Source of the DNA: Taenia hydatigena
Taxonomy: Eukaryota; Platyhelminthes; Cestoda; Cyclophyllidea; Taeniidae
Length of the DNA stretch: 64,000 nt
Reading direction: 5' to 3'
Assembly: GCA_036345935.2 (NCBI GenBank)
Contig: JADWOT020001478.1
Location: 168,598-232,597 of the forward strand
In this document: positions 38,301 to 50,800 of the stretch, piece after piece
Layout: every line of letters begins with the position of its first letter
Position numbering within the stretch: the stretch's first letter is position 1
Notes under the pieces: generated by a model
The model's input: only the letters and a program-made list of their open reading frames with translations
What the model was told of the DNA's origin: nothing
The model's database searches: none
Program-made: the position numbers and the translations under genes

Positions 38301-39324
38301 ACGATTGCGTTGATTTTGGTGTTCGTTGGAGTGCTGATGTCAACACTGTAGCGAAAAGTGCACCGCCTAGGTAAGTCGGTGAAAGCGTCCGAGAGTCCTG
38401 GTCAGAAAAGGCCCATTCATTACCTATTGCCCACACACCTGCTTAATATAATACTTCATCAAGTGGATACAGTTCATACCACAAAGTACCAGAGGAACTT
38501 CAAATATGCAACACAATACAATCAGGTAGAAATATGTGAAACCGATTCGCAAAATTCCTTTGCTTAGAATATGATAATGCTCACACTGTTAATGGAGGAG
38601 GCCGAGGTAACAGCTTGTGAAAGTTGTCACTGCTAGTGAGCCAATAAGCTATCGTTTCCACACCATCCCTAAATTCCTCTGAGCCGCGATGTTCAACATG
38701 GTAGCCTCCGAGACATCTGATTTCCTTTTATCTCCTCGCTGATGTGTATTCTAATGGCTGAAATAGGTGCGTTTTACGATAGGGCGGCAGTGATAGGAAA
38801 GCAGGTCAAGGAGAATTCCACTAACCTATTTTAGTCGACTCCATTTTTAGTGCTTGATTAACGGTATTGCCAAAGAGGCAATAACGAGGCATTGTAAGTT
38901 CCATGACACCGGCAACACAAAGCCCTACAAAAGGACAAAGTGCCTATCCTCAATGCTATGCAACAAGACGCATGGTTTGTAGTTCCAATGGATAGGTGAT
39001 TTTTAAATCATTCTGCACACCAGTAGGCTAGAGCTTTTAAATGGCTTATAGATCTTGGCACTTTGCTACCTGATTTATAACGGTGCAACTGATACATGCG
39101 TTTCTATGAGAATGCATTAGCCCGTGTCACGTAAGGACAGCAGCACGAAGCCAGCGTAGGAACATCAGATTGACGGTCTAAATGCAGCTTAAAATTCCGG
39201 CCTTATCATGCCCTTTTGCCGAAGACATTGCTTAAGTGACGTTGACATTCATTAAAACAAGTTGATGCGCACTTTTTGCGCATGGATTAGAAAGGGGGCA
39301 GGATCAGATGCACGTCCAAATAAC
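35305..39324. other. No gene recognised
   Basis: It begins with the GTGAGT donor that follows the stop of locus B, so a 3' untranslated exon of that gene may lie here. A short plus-strand frame near 36740-36830 reads like a helical, charged segment, but no splice partners were found. The 111-codon frame at 37935-38270 has no motif. A perfect 7-bp hairpin (ATGCGCA, loop of 5, TGCGCAT) lies at 39265-39283 beside the end of the guanylyl cyclase relic. Confidence 0.35.
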
Positions 39325-40067
39325 CGCCATGCAGACCGATGCGCAGCCTCAAGAGGACCTGCGGTAAGTGCTTGATGGTGAAGGTGCCACAAACACTGAG
39401 CAGGTGGAGGGCCATCGTGGCGACCTCAGCTGCATGGTGTCGTCCATTACGGACTGGCAATCCCGAAGTCACCATGTAGGCGTCTCTTATCGACACCACC
39501 AACAATTTGCAGATTAAGCGTCAAGTAACTAGCACTTCAGATAATTCGGTTCGGTCTATGCTCGTACTTAAGCGAGAGAGACGCAGGTGATGGTTAGACT
39601 AATGAGCAAAAAGACATAGCGTAAGATCCCGTCACCTCGACCAACTATTTGCTTCACTTGCCGGAACGCCATCCCATTTAAACGAAACAAACGGCTGGCT
39701 CACAGCTCGCATTTCTTTAACCTTAGTGCTAGCCTGCTTGCTTAGCAGACCATGATTTAGACACAACGCCATCGAGGCAAGTAGGAGAAGCAGAGTACGT
39801 GTTTTTTTTGTCAAATGCGATGAGTTAGGGTCAAACTTGTGCCCATGAGTAGACTCAGGCGTCTCAAATCAAGCCCACCTTGTAGACGTCGTAGCGTGCA
39901 ATCGTCCTGTCAGTGTGTACAGGTCTTTGAGAAGATCAACAACCTGCAGTGATGTGGACATCGCTGAAATGGTTGTAAAGCCAAAGATGTCGATAATGTA
40001 GATCGACACCTCATCGTAGGTCTCAGGTGTCACTGCGACTCCCGCCTTTAACGCTTCCGCCACAACT
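39325..40067 (-). other. Cyclase catalytic domain of the guanylyl cyclase relic (incomplete)
   Basis: Exon 40067-39879 reads VVAEALKAG, then [20 protein letters not shown] and [13 protein letters not shown]. After a frameshift near 39911 it continues [11 protein letters not shown] up to a GTGGGC donor. Exon about 39495-39325 reads [15 protein letters not shown], then [14 protein letters not shown] and ends RIRIGLHGG at a GTTATT donor. The two metal-binding Asp residues (in IIDIFGF and RDAYMV) are kept, but the usual ETIGD before the second is changed to VSIRD. The exon with the family's FGDTVNTASR region was not found in the 300 bases downstream. Confidence 0.8.
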
Positions 40068-40182
40068 CTACAATTCCAACTTAGCATCACTCTTCCACTC
40101 GCATATTGCTCAGACTCAACATTTGCGTGGTCGTACACAAATTCAAAGCCAAAATGTGTAATCCTAACAGTCATTGCCGCCG

Positions 40183-40320
40183 GCCAGGAGGAAGTAAACG
40201 GCAGCTGAGAAGATCTTTCTTCCTCTTCTCCTTTTCTAGTTCATCCATCCAAGTTTTCAACTCTTCTTCCAGCCCACTCGAATGGTTTTCCATCATTTTG
40301 AACATGTGCTCCACAATGTT
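40183..40320 (-). other. Dimerisation coiled coil of the guanylyl cyclase relic
   Basis: One frame reads NIVEHMFKMMENHSSGLEEE, then a Lys and Glu-rich helix ending [10 protein letters not shown]. This matches the signalling helix that joins the kinase homology and cyclase domains in receptor guanylyl cyclases. Its frame does not join cleanly with the exon before it: the only plausible intron between them, from about 40366 to 40329, gives the wrong phase. The true junction is unresolved. Confidence 0.75.
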
Positions 40321-40366
40321 TGTTTTTCTTACAAGATTGGGGAAGGGATCATGTGCAATTGCAAAC

Positions 40367-42207
40367 CCACTTCTCTCTGGTCATTCGTTGAATCTCTTCA
40401 TTCAGTTCCTTGAATGTTGGTCTTAGCCCAGGATTGGCCGACCATGCTCGCTCAACGATGGCTCCGTAAGTTGGTTGGACAACCGTCTCATGAAGCTGGG
40501 ATGGAAAATCGAGCGGTGGATGGTGGACGTGATCCGATGCAAGGTTACGCAACTCCCTTTAGACATTTAATAATGCCCTTCTGTAGCAGCAACCTATTTC
40601 TTTTGCAGTTTTTTTGACAATTCTACGCTACACCGATGTATCAGATGCCAAATGCGGCAAATATTAGTAATTAACTCAAAAATACCCCGGCCGGCATGGC
40701 CGTTCCGGAAATGATCGTGATAGTCTTTACTTGTGCCTTCACTACACCATAAGTGAGCAGTGCTAAGTCTCAATACATCTGGAATCCTCCTGTGAAGACT
40801 TTGATAAACTCATAGTGATATCCTGGAGTGCGAAGAAATACTCGTGACCAAAAAGGGGGTTTTTCTTTGCTCCTGACGCGTTCTATAATCTCTTCTGCTG
40901 AAGCATCTTCCATTCCATATGGTTTCGTCTGACAGAAGACTTCCTGCATTATTGTACCGAATGCATAGACATCGCCCGGCTTGGTTCAAACTAACGCCAA
41001 GGTCTCACCACACAGTAGCTCAGGCGCTGTCTACAATTTTTCTATGTATGAGATGCAATTTCGGAGGGCAATGAATGTAACTAACCTTCGGGGTTGGTTG
41101 AAGGACAACTATCTGTCAAGTTGTAGATTTTAGGAATGCCAAAGTCGGTGATTTTTAGGACGTATCGGCAATTAACGACGCAATTGGCCGAGTTGAGTCT
41201 TCCGTGAGCTTTGAGGCATGTGCTGTGGAGGTACTCCATCCGCTTGTGACGTAACATTAGAGGTAGTAGTTACAAACATTAGAGAGAAGCGATTTGTTCA
41301 AATACCATAAGATAGCATTTACTCACCTGAACCAAGTCAGTCATGAGAGAGACCTTGAAATCCCAGTCAAATGTGATGCTTTTGATGTTGATAACATCCT
41401 ACGCACGGAAATGCAGTAACAGACAAGTCGGTAGCATGTGGCGGATATCGTTGGATTAAGTGTCTATCGCACATGAATGGAATCAGTGTTAGAGTTACGG
41501 ACGTGTGTTTCTCTCCAAAGGCTGTTGTGAAGCATTTGCAAAGGGCGTGAGATTGGAGCATGGCAGTAGTCTTCATTGTCCTCTCATTTATAGTTCTGAT
41601 GGTAATCCTTTGATTGGTGGAGAATATCAGTTTTGGACGATCGTTTTAAAACATGTGAAACCGAACGAAAAGCGTGGTGACTAAGTCAATGTTCTACGAA
41701 CACAAAGCAACTCTGCTCGTTGTTGGAGGAGTTCTTTTATGAGGTAGTTTTTGAAGTGCTTATGAAGTAAGTTTCCACTGTAGTTCACCAGCACGTTCTT
41801 ATTTAACGTGCCCAATATCCTGCCCTTTCCGGAACGACCTCAACTGTACTTCATGCCTATCCCGTAAGTCAGCCAGTAGTCGTATTCTTGCGCACTGCGC
41901 CATAACTCACACGAATTCGTCAGCAAATCGCTGATATCATTTAAGGCATATAAGTATGGAAAATTTTGGAAATGAAAGCAGTGATGTGGGTGGATGCTTT
42001 TGGCTAATTAAATGAGGGGAACTTATATCATCACCTGAAGACTTCCCCGATGACAGCAGTGAAAAACAAGACTGAAGGACTGCGGCGTCACACAGCATCT
42101 CATGAAAGTATTGATATTTTCGTGTCGAAAATCTCGCAGTTCCGCAAGGTAGTCGATTAACCGTGAGCGCAGTGGTATGTGAGATAGGCCCAATTCCTTA
42201 ACGTAGA
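40367..42207 (-). other. Kinase homology domain of the guanylyl cyclase relic
   Basis: The first exon reads VKELGLSHIPLRSRLIDYL, then LRDFRHENIN and ends HRGSLQ, the start of the kinase homology domain. The next reads DVINIKSITFDWDFK and ends DLVQ. The third starts RMEYLH (Arg where the family normally has Gly), then [11 protein letters not shown] and KITDFG. The fourth has APELLCGE, the in-frame stop, and PGDVYAFGTIMQEV. The fifth ends with ERAWSANPGLRPTF. These are the family's standard landmarks in the right order. The HGRLNSAN loop lacks the catalytic Asp of true kinases, as is normal for this pseudokinase domain. Upstream at 42350-42426 a hydrophobic run (TAGIVCAISIVPTIAA followed by basic residues) could be the membrane span, but this is weak. 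Confidence 0.82.
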
Positions 42208-44117
42208 CTTGAACTCCCTAGAACAACAAGCCAAGCGAAAGAGGTAGCAAAAGCTGTTGTAACGCATCGCTTGAGGTAGCAGCATCTGCGCAATAGCGTG
42301 ATGTGTACAGTTAGGAAACGCAAAATTATTTTGGTTCGTTCCTCTCACTTTAAGGCGGATCTCGGCCGCAATGGTGGGGACAATGCTAATTGCACAAACA
42401 ATACCAGCAGTCAAGCCCTTCCACAAACGATTATATCGTGCTCAAGATTCTGCCTTTTGTGAATGACCGTCGTTAATTGGGGAGATTAATCTACTATCCT
42501 CACAACTCGCACGACTCCACATTCCTGATAATAGAGCAATATGCGTCACTACTGACATAAGACGGAAGTAGCTAAAAAGGCAGTTGGGGTGGCACGCAAG
42601 GAGCTAGCAGAAGAGCTGCTGACATATAGGAGATGGTGAAATAGCCTGTTGACCGCCTACAGCCACACCGAGTGGGAAGCATAGGGCAAGGTGTACAAGT
42701 GATGCGTGCTGAAGCCAATGCAAGACAATCAGTGATGCCAAAGATATCTTCACCACGTTATCGGACAAAAAAGGATATTACAATTTATCCTGCATACCGC
42801 TGAATAAATTGCATGCTGTCGGATTTCGCGATAGGGCAGAGCACTCTAAAGACTGTGGTGTACAGAGACGCTCGTTCATTTTTTTGCAACTATAAAGCAA
42901 GAAGCAAAACTATTTAACCAAATGCAAAGAAATTAGGCCTCAATTCAAAAATACTTTCACCTCTGCAACCAACCTTGCGAATTTGGCTTCGCTGTCGAAG
43001 GAATGAGGTTTATTGAGGGCGAAATCGGACTTTCGCATATAATGTATAAGTGAGAAAATGAGAAAATGTAAAAACTCATAGGTGTAACAGTCTAGAGCCA
43101 TTAATTTGTGCAAATATATTTGAATTTTTATGCTGGGACAAGTTCCAATGCTGCATTTCCTCCTAACTACGCACTGCCTGCTAAGAGTGGTCAGCCTTTA
43201 TGTCATGCAATTCTTAAAGGTTTTAACTAATAAAAGATGATAAATGCTTGACCCTGCTTCTTTATAAAATGAATGTAAGACAATCTATAAATTGGTTTGT
43301 AAAAACACATTCAAGTATTGATCTAATCTCTTTTATACCTAAAGGATTCAATTTGTTTTAAATATATTACTGTCAGTGGCTTAATGCGTTCCGTCAAAGG
43401 CAGTGCGACAGTAATGCAAACGTGGTGACAAGAGCAAGACGATCCTTTTAGACACATTAGCCCTACTCCCGGCAGCCATCTTCAGGTATTCGAGCAACAA
43501 TGCTATATCCAGCAAATACATTTACCTTCTAGTCACATTTTTAGGCAGTAGGATCAAATTAGATGCATTGTTTTTCACAATGCTTCCTTATTCGCTGACA
43601 CCAATGTCACTTCAAATCATGCAAGAAAATGTAGAACAGGCAAGGGGTAGCACTTCGCTAAGACGATAATAACGGCCCACATATGCTACGAGATGTAAAG
43701 CCAGATCACTTTCGATTTTGCCTCACAACCACCTGCCACCTTAAACCAAGTACTCACTTCAAGCACATTTAGCCTCATCCACATTATCCTCAAGCATTCC
43801 TGTTAATAATGCCTTTACTCTTCTACCTTCTTATAGCCGCCACCACTGGCAGCATTATGTCGAATGAATCCACACACTCCCACAAATGATAAAAGCAAAT
43901 TCGATTTATCGCATTGCCTCTGATAGCCTAATGCGGAGCTAGACTGCATCTGAAATGCCGACGCACGAAACATGAGGCAAAGCAGCCTTGCATTGAGTGA
44001 GTGTATGAGTGCAAGTTTAGCGCACCATGTGGTAAGAATTGGGGATGAGTGCTAGCAGCCAAAGCATTGAACCGGTGGAACCAGAAAGGTGGTAAGAAAC
44101 AAAATCAGAGCTATATA
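42208..44117. other. No gene recognised
   Basis: Upstream side of the guanylyl cyclase relic. Apart from the weak membrane-span candidate at 42350-42426 I found no further exon of that gene, and no extracellular ligand-binding domain. The rest shows no supported feature. Confidence 0.4.
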
Positions 44118-44190
44118 GGCGCTGGGGATAGAGCGTCGGGCTTTCACTCAGGAGGTTGCGGGTTCAAACCATTCCCGTAACTGTGGTGGT
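44118..44190 (+). other. tRNA-like sequence, probably a tRNA pseudogene or tRNA-derived repeat
   Basis: The sequence holds an A-box-like region (GCTGGGGATAGAGCG), the segment GGGCTTTCACTCAGGAGG that resembles a Glu anticodon arm with TTC, and a good B box (GGTTCAAACC at 44161-44170). The T loop is too long (CGGG and CCCG are 11 bases apart) and no acceptor stem pairs, so it should not work as a tRNA. It could be the head of a short interspersed element or a decayed tRNA-Glu. Confidence 0.55.
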
Positions 44191-45119
44191 AGAGCTTTTG
44201 CGACCTCTTCTGCGTCACTCGATGCTTTGCCTATACTCGCCATGTGTCCTCATGTTCACTGCATCGTAACCACATCATCTTCAATTAATCCATTCCTGCT
44301 GGCCACAACAAAGCCATGCTGTTGCAAACATTTCGCATTCCTTCTTGCCGCACTAATTCCCTGTAATCACATGCACACTTTTCCTTCATCACCCTTCCTC
44401 CTCTGCCTCCTGCGATCTTCTTCATTGGTTATCACAGAGTGAAGTGTGCAGACAGGATGCAAGTGCAATGTGCTTTGCGGGCCGCATGGCGGGGTAAAAA
44501 ACAAGGGTGGGAAGAGTAAGGTGCGCTGACACCGACGTGATTTGAGCGTACATCTAGAGTCAGAAACTCCACCATGGCGTCAAGAGACAGCCGTCGTTGT
44601 CTTCACGCTAACTCATTAGCACAACTCTTACCAACAAAAGTGTCTGACACATCCACCTTCCTCTCCTTGTAGCAGAGAGAGCGGAAATAGCAGGCAGATA
44701 GATATGAGTAATGGGTAATGGCACTACTGTCACAGCGGTCTGTGGACGGATCCGCGCGTAAAAGTGTGCGAAGGGAAGGGATGGGTAAGCAGGCGGGTAG
44801 TCTGGGCTAGGACAGTAGAATCCTCGTCTCTCACTCGTAATCCTTCATTTATCGGCCATCACAAATGAGTCAGACACTCAAGCTAAATCGTCTCACGGAT
44901 CGGCTTTTGCAAAACCACTTGTGTTTATTCCAGAGACACCTCAAATTCGATTAAATGTTTGTTCGTCAGCACATCTAATCATATGCTTTAGTTGAATACT
45001 TGTAGTCTAAAATTTAATGGCACTAACTTTAACGGCGATCGTAACCGCATAAACACCTTGATTAAATGGATGATATGCATCTCTTATTTTTTTACCTATG
45101 ATAAACCCAGAGGGTTTGG
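44191..45119. other. No gene recognised
   Basis: No supported feature. The 71-codon frame at 44227-44442 has no motif. Confidence 0.35.
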
Positions 45120-46225
45120 AGAAGACGGATTTGGTAAAGTTAAGCATTATAGGTTTGGACTCTTACGATGCACAGGAGGAGGGTTATAAAGAACGAATCC
45201 CAGCCTTTAGTTCATCTTTGATCATTGGGATAAATTGACGATTCCAAAGCTCTCAGTATAATGCTATAAAATTCTGGTAATAACGCTTTTAGTCAGTTGT
45301 CTCAGACACAGTTATTAGGAGCATCCCTTCTTTAATCTCGGCTTTCATTAGAGTGATGCGAGTTGGATTCCATTGATTGCTAGCCTACACCTTACAGTAG
45401 TCTAAGTGAGGTCCGAGAAGACTAAGCGGCTGACTCCACCGAATTAGGCAAGTTAATCAAAATGATGCGGTCAATAGCCCCATAAAATTCTGCAACTGAA
45501 GCGACTAAACAATTTAGCGCCATGAAGCTTGTGACTTGCTGAGATGAGACACATGGATTTCCTGCCCTTGGCGGAGAGGCTAAATGCATTTACCTTCGAA
45601 ATATTTCATTCAAGCTGCACACGCTCGTGTTTCGCCCATTATCATCGGATTTAACTAAAATTGGCTATTAACTATTTCTTATTGTATCAATAACTGTTCT
45701 GCCCTACTTTCTACTAGTTTTGTGCACAAAACAGATGCATCCAATTTAATCTGTGAAATGTCCAAACCCGCCTTTAGCCACCAGGAGGCGAGTCTAGCCA
45801 GCGAATCGCGCATTTTGATCAAACAGTGAGGATGCGCAAATTTAGAAAAAGACGGTTCCTTGATTTGTTGGTACAAGCACCCTTAAATCGCACCATGCCT
45901 GTCCATATGGCTTTTGAATTGGGTAGCGACAATCAATCAAGGGTCTTATCTCGCCTTGAGAAGTGTTGTCTGTTCCTAACGCAAAATAATGTTGTGCGGG
46001 AACAATAAGTGAAGAGCCATCAGTGGAGCTGATCCGAACTATAGCAAGAAACAAATCTTAGGAGTTTTAAAAGAAATAGATTGTTGCTCCTTCGTTTCAT
46101 ACCCATGCTTTTTGGAATAAGAAAATGATGTTTTGTAGCCTTTCAAAATGTCTACGATTCCTAAAGTCTTCATTGACAAGTAGCTTCTCGTTCTGCACTT
46201 AAATCCTTTGATCAAACAAAGAAGT
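45120..46225 (+). repeat. Dispersed repeat R3, copy 2
   Basis: Direct-orientation partner of 7690-8660, diverged and with many small indels. The open frames inside it (45679-45876 and 45842-46054 minus, 45826-46008 plus) have no counterpart in the other copy and are not supported. Confidence 0.65.
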
Positions 46226-46759
46226 GGCAGCAGTGATCCACTGCGACCGCTAATGTATAAGCGTTATATTCCAAAATGCTCTAAATTCTTTTTAAGGTCG
46301 TCGAAATAGGCACGCCAAAGTCTGTTAGCCATAAATCCTTCTACATCAAGTTATAGTCTGCTATGAATGGGTTTGAGCATCCCATAGATACTGTCACCAC
46401 TTCACAAAATCCCCACATGTGAACGCCCTCGTTTCAAATTGAAAACCATAGATTAGCCTCTGTTTTCGTTCTACCGTAATTAAAACAAATGGCAGTTTAC
46501 ATCAGTGCACAGCTGGAACCATCGCAAATTTGTTCATGAGTGTCGCATCAGCTTTGCTACGTTCCGTATTTCTTATGCTTTGGTCTCGAAATGATCTGGA
46601 CAAGCTCTGGCTGTTGATGTAGTATGGTTAAATATGGTACCTACTTCATCTTTTTATATCTGCTTTATTCAGATTTGAAATTCCGAGGCTTCCAGTCTCC
46701 TGCAGCTGCTTTTAAGGGAACGGAAAATGATCGTGCTAAGTCGCCAAGCTTTATATATA
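46226..46759. other. No gene recognised, between R3 and the tandem array
   Basis: No supported gene. The right part may include one more very decayed unit of the tandem array. Confidence 0.35.
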
Positions 46760-47850
46760 ATTCGCTTTGATATAGCCTTACCCAGAAATGGCACCCTACG
46801 GTCTTTTTTCTTTTGTTAGTATTTCGTGACATTCTCAAGTTATACAGTGATGGCTTAGTTCTGCTGGGCTCATATCGAGGTTAGTTGTGAATGAAACTGA
46901 AACAGTCGCATTATGCTACTGCGCCGCAATCCATCAATTTTGATTTTGTCCTTAATCGGGAAAGAAACTCTGTGGCCTCTTGTCTAGTGTAAATATATTC
47001 TAAAGCTCTCGATTCAAGTAGTGACTACTAAGTCTCGGTCGAAGCGTACTGAGATTAGTTTAGGAAAAGAACCGAAGGTGGTCGAGTAATCAATGCTTTC
47101 CGGGACATCAATTCTGATTTAGCCTTGACCAAAACATGGATTCCGCGGCCTCTTGTCTTGTAAAATTATATGCAATGTTCTCGAGTTAAGCGACGACGAC
47201 ATGATTCAACTCGACTCACCTCAAATTTATTTAGGAGATGTACCGAAAATATGCTGGTTATACCTCTGCAGCCTTTATTAGAAAAAGACATCTGTGAACT
47301 CTCGTCTACCGCTATTGTCTTCTGATGTTCTATAGTTAAGCAATGCCGCTTGGGTTTTATTCGGGGCATTTAAATTTTACCTTGGGATTAGAGTCAGAAA
47401 TAACCAGGTTACGTCTCTGAAATAAAACTCATTGCGATTTACTTTAGCCTCGATCAGAAAAGACATTCCGCGATCTCCCGCCTACCGTTACCGTTTCCTG
47501 ATGTTCTCGCCCCATGCGATGCATGTTGAGTTTGCGTTAGCAAAGTAACCAAAATTAGTCTTTTCACGTAGCGGTGGCCTATTTGGTCACCTTTTATTAA
47601 GCCCTAATCAGGATAGAGAATATGCGACATTTTGTGTATTGCAATCTTTTTTCGATTTAAGAAATGTCGCTTTAGTATCGGTCGACATTATTTGAATTTT
47701 TCGCAGGAAAATGAACCGAAAGTAGCTAGGATATATCGCTGCGCTCTCGTTAATTGCTTTTCGATTACATCTTGATCGGAGTAGTAAATCTGCAACCCTT
47801 TGCCTTTGTAGTTTTATGTTGATACTCCCTAATTAATTATTTAATGTCAA
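46760..47850 (+). repeat. Degenerate tandem array, monomer about 150-176 bp, about seven units
   Basis: A recurring block, typically T-rich then CCTT or CCTA, a GATCAGGA-like core, A-rich sequence with ACAT or AACT, CCGCGGCCTCTTGTCT-like sequence, then TGTTCTCGAGTTAAGC-like sequence, appears near 46776, 46950, 47123, 47272, 47448, 47603 and 47770. The spacings are 174, 173, 149, 176, 155 and 167 bases. Units share only about half to two thirds of their bases, so this is an old, decayed satellite. The array may extend left of 46760. Confidence 0.65.
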
Positions 47851-50800
47851 TTTAAGGTTGCGTTTCTAGCTTATATTTCTTAAGGAATTGATAATAGCCC
47901 ATCCATTTCGGTTCACTCTGTTATATTTCGTTCATTTATTCTTAATAAAAATTAGGCCTAGTAAGGAGAGCATTTGGATCCTGCGTCTCTTCATCCTGCT
48001 TTAAACCACGGTCGCACATATCACACTCCATCCTTTTGGTAACAGCAAAGCGCTCCCCTCTTCTCGTAGTCATGGCGACAATCTCAACTCGCAGCTGCTT
48101 ATACTGCCTTCGGCTGGACTAGTGACTGCATCGGTTGAGTTGCTGATGGCCCTGTGTGAGTGAGTAATCATTGTTTCATTTCAGACACAACTGCTTCATC
48201 CCCTCTGTTTTTATAGCTGTTTTTAGTGTTATTCTGTTATTACTCCTTTCCTCCGCAAGAGTTCTGCCTGGACGAGGTATCAAAAGTTGGAAAGGATATA
48301 TCACATTGGTTTAACTCTAGCTGATTTCGCCTTAAGACATTTTTTGGCACTCCCTGCGATTTTTGCCTCCCCGGGATTTCGCACAATGCACAACATTGGT
48401 TCATTTTGTTCTATGCGGCTACAATCATGCATGCGTCGACAGTATGGTAATGTGAGTTTTATATTTTTTTGCGTAAAAGCTGCTAAGCAAAAATCAAAAT
48501 GCAAGGAATGCTCACTATTACAGGATTACTCTAATGGCACTGCATAAGTCAGCACAATTTTCATATTTGAATGTTAAGCGATCGCTCCTTATGCTGAGAA
48601 GCTAATCACCCTATTTTCAGATTCAATACACTAAGGCGAAATCTATCGAGCCATTTTTAGATAAAATTGGCGTTTCGTTACTTTGCGTCAGCCAAATCAA
48701 CGATTTTTTAAGCAAATCACAGTAATCTGAATTCATAAATTATGCATGCTGATTTAAAACCGCTTGATTGTTCTAAAGCACTATGCGTCACATCTAAGGC
48801 TGTTAAAGGGTGTGACATTCTTTGCCTTTTCACGGATTTGTGATAGCAAGAAACTCCTTCAGGGGCTTGTATTTTAGACTGCACTATAAATGAAAGTATA
48901 AATTACTTGTAAATTGTTGCATTGCCCACGCCAATGAATAAAACATTCTTAATGCTATGCCTTCCATGGATTTTCTCAATGTGGATATTTTCTTAATAAT
49001 TAGGGATCGCAAGTAGCTTAGGATAAAGTCTTCGAAACCAGTCCAGCTGCTGAATATTAGTACAATCATGCCATAATTTCTATCCTTGGACAAGATAGAT
49101 GTTATAAAATCATCCTAAACCCATCAGCTAGGCTCACCAACCCATTCGAAATGGGCCAATGCACGAAATCGTTTTGATTATATTTACTCATTTTAAGAGA
49201 GGATGTTACGCACCACACTTAATTTTGTTACACTGTAAAATTCGTGCAATGCCACAACTCAAAAAATGTTTAGTTTCGATAATCTAAGTAATTTTACCGT
49301 CAACTACCACATCGGACTACCTGAGACTGTAAGCACTTCTGCCCATAAGCAAGACTCATTTAGATGCATTCGACTTTCTACGTGACGATACGATTCCTAG
49401 GCGCCAAATTTGATGATGAAGACAGGGGCCTAATTTAACCAACACCTAATTGATGTCTTTAAGTTCAGCAAGCAATTTTTGTACATTTTTACAAAAAAAC
49501 ACTTTGTTTAATTTTGTGCTACAGAAACTTTAAAGGTAGGAAGCTAAGACACTCAAGTTTAAGGTAGAAGTCTTTTATACAATCAAGGTCAAATTGCAGT
49601 GGCTAGAACATCGATAAGACGTAAAGAGGAGATGCCGATGACCAAAGTTGATGGTCACAAACAGCTCAAGAAGACATGCTAAAAGCAGCAAGTTCAAACA
49701 TCATTGATGTCTTAGAAGTTTTCAGGGTAGATGCGCAGAATAGTGTGCAAAGGTTTGAGATAAATCGACAGATCTTGACATTTCCCGTACCCCGACATTG
49801 ACACTTAGTCTAAGGGGCAAAAGAAAAGGATAGATTATAAAAAGTTGGCTCCTAGGCAGCATTTCTGTTCTGCCTCATTAAAGGGAGCAGAATTCAATTA
49901 GGAGTCTTTTAAGTAAATAAATGAACTGTGCTTCAAAAATGAAGTCGAGTGACAATCCATGGAGACGCAAAATACCGAACCTATTATCTCGATTCCGTTC
50001 AGCTGCTGGATTTGCCAACAGTGGACACGTAACGGGAACGAGGAAAGAAGCAGTGCCAATGTACCCTGTCGCCAAGAGAGGTGGATGCTGAAGCGGTGTG
50101 CAACATTAGCAGACCAGGGCAGCAGGCGCGGGTGGTAGTTGTGGACGGGTTTGATAGGGGTGACAGCGCATCAAACCCACCTGGCACCAGGCTCAGGGTG
50201 GTCAGCACGGCTCTGGTCCCAAGTATGGACTCAGCACTCCACTCCGCCATGTTGAGGCCTGTGACGGAGGCCAGTAGGGAGCTTTTGGGCGTCCCTTTGT
50301 CTCGAATTCCCTCCGTCGTCCAGTCGCATCACGCCTTCCCTTTTCCTCAGATGAGGGCATATGTGACAGCAGCTCAGTTTCCTCCAACCACATGGACGTT
50401 TGCTGCGCCTTATCAGGCAAATTTTGTAAACCTACACAGGTTTTAAATCTTTTTCAATCAGCTTGCAGTTAGCTTATAGATGGCATTTTCGCGATGCTGC
50501 AATACCTTCTGCGTGAGGGTCATATTCAAGGATTGGCTGTGGGTATGTCTTCTATTTCAGGTCTATGGTAGCAATAGAAGCTTAATTAATGCTGTAAGAA
50601 CGGCGTCAGCCCAATTTGATGGAAGGCATGCGAATGCTCATTTTCCACCAGACTGGAGTACTTCAGTGGTCCATTGTTTTTTTAGTTGTGTGTCCTCGCC
50701 GCCATCGCCTTGCGTTCGGTGAGGTAACCGAGTGAAATTAGAGGCATGAGCATGGGGATCCAAGTAAAGGCTGCGAATAGCAATGACTATGCGGTCATTT

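Larger units (their letters stand above)
39325..42207 (-). pseudogene. Receptor-type guanylyl cyclase, broken and incomplete
   Basis: The minus strand encodes, in order, the kinase homology domain, the dimerisation helix and most of a class III nucleotide cyclase domain of a membrane guanylyl cyclase, the family that makes cGMP from GTP at the plasma membrane. Well-defined exons are 42207-42035, 41398-41327 (phase 0), 41242-41086, 41026 to about 40855, about 40550-40367, about 40320-40183, 40067-39879 and about 39495-39325. The two exon 5' ends at 42207 and 41398 and the 59-base intron 41027-41085 have good splice sites. Breaks: an in-frame TGA at 40986-40988 in the kinase homology domain, a frameshift near 39911 in the cyclase domain, a missing acceptor before the last exon, and no sign of the remaining cyclase exon or of the extracellular domain. 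A pseudogene or a chopped duplicate fits best. Sequencing error could explain one break but not all. Confidence 0.8.

Noticed and set aside
39265..39283. Perfect 7-bp hairpin as a terminator or regulatory RNA
   Set aside because: Short perfect hairpins are expected by chance in this length, and there is no associated T run or gene end that it would explain.
50081..50446. 121-codon frame as a gene
   Set aside because: It overlaps long frames on the other strand in a GC-rich patch, with no motif to choose between them.
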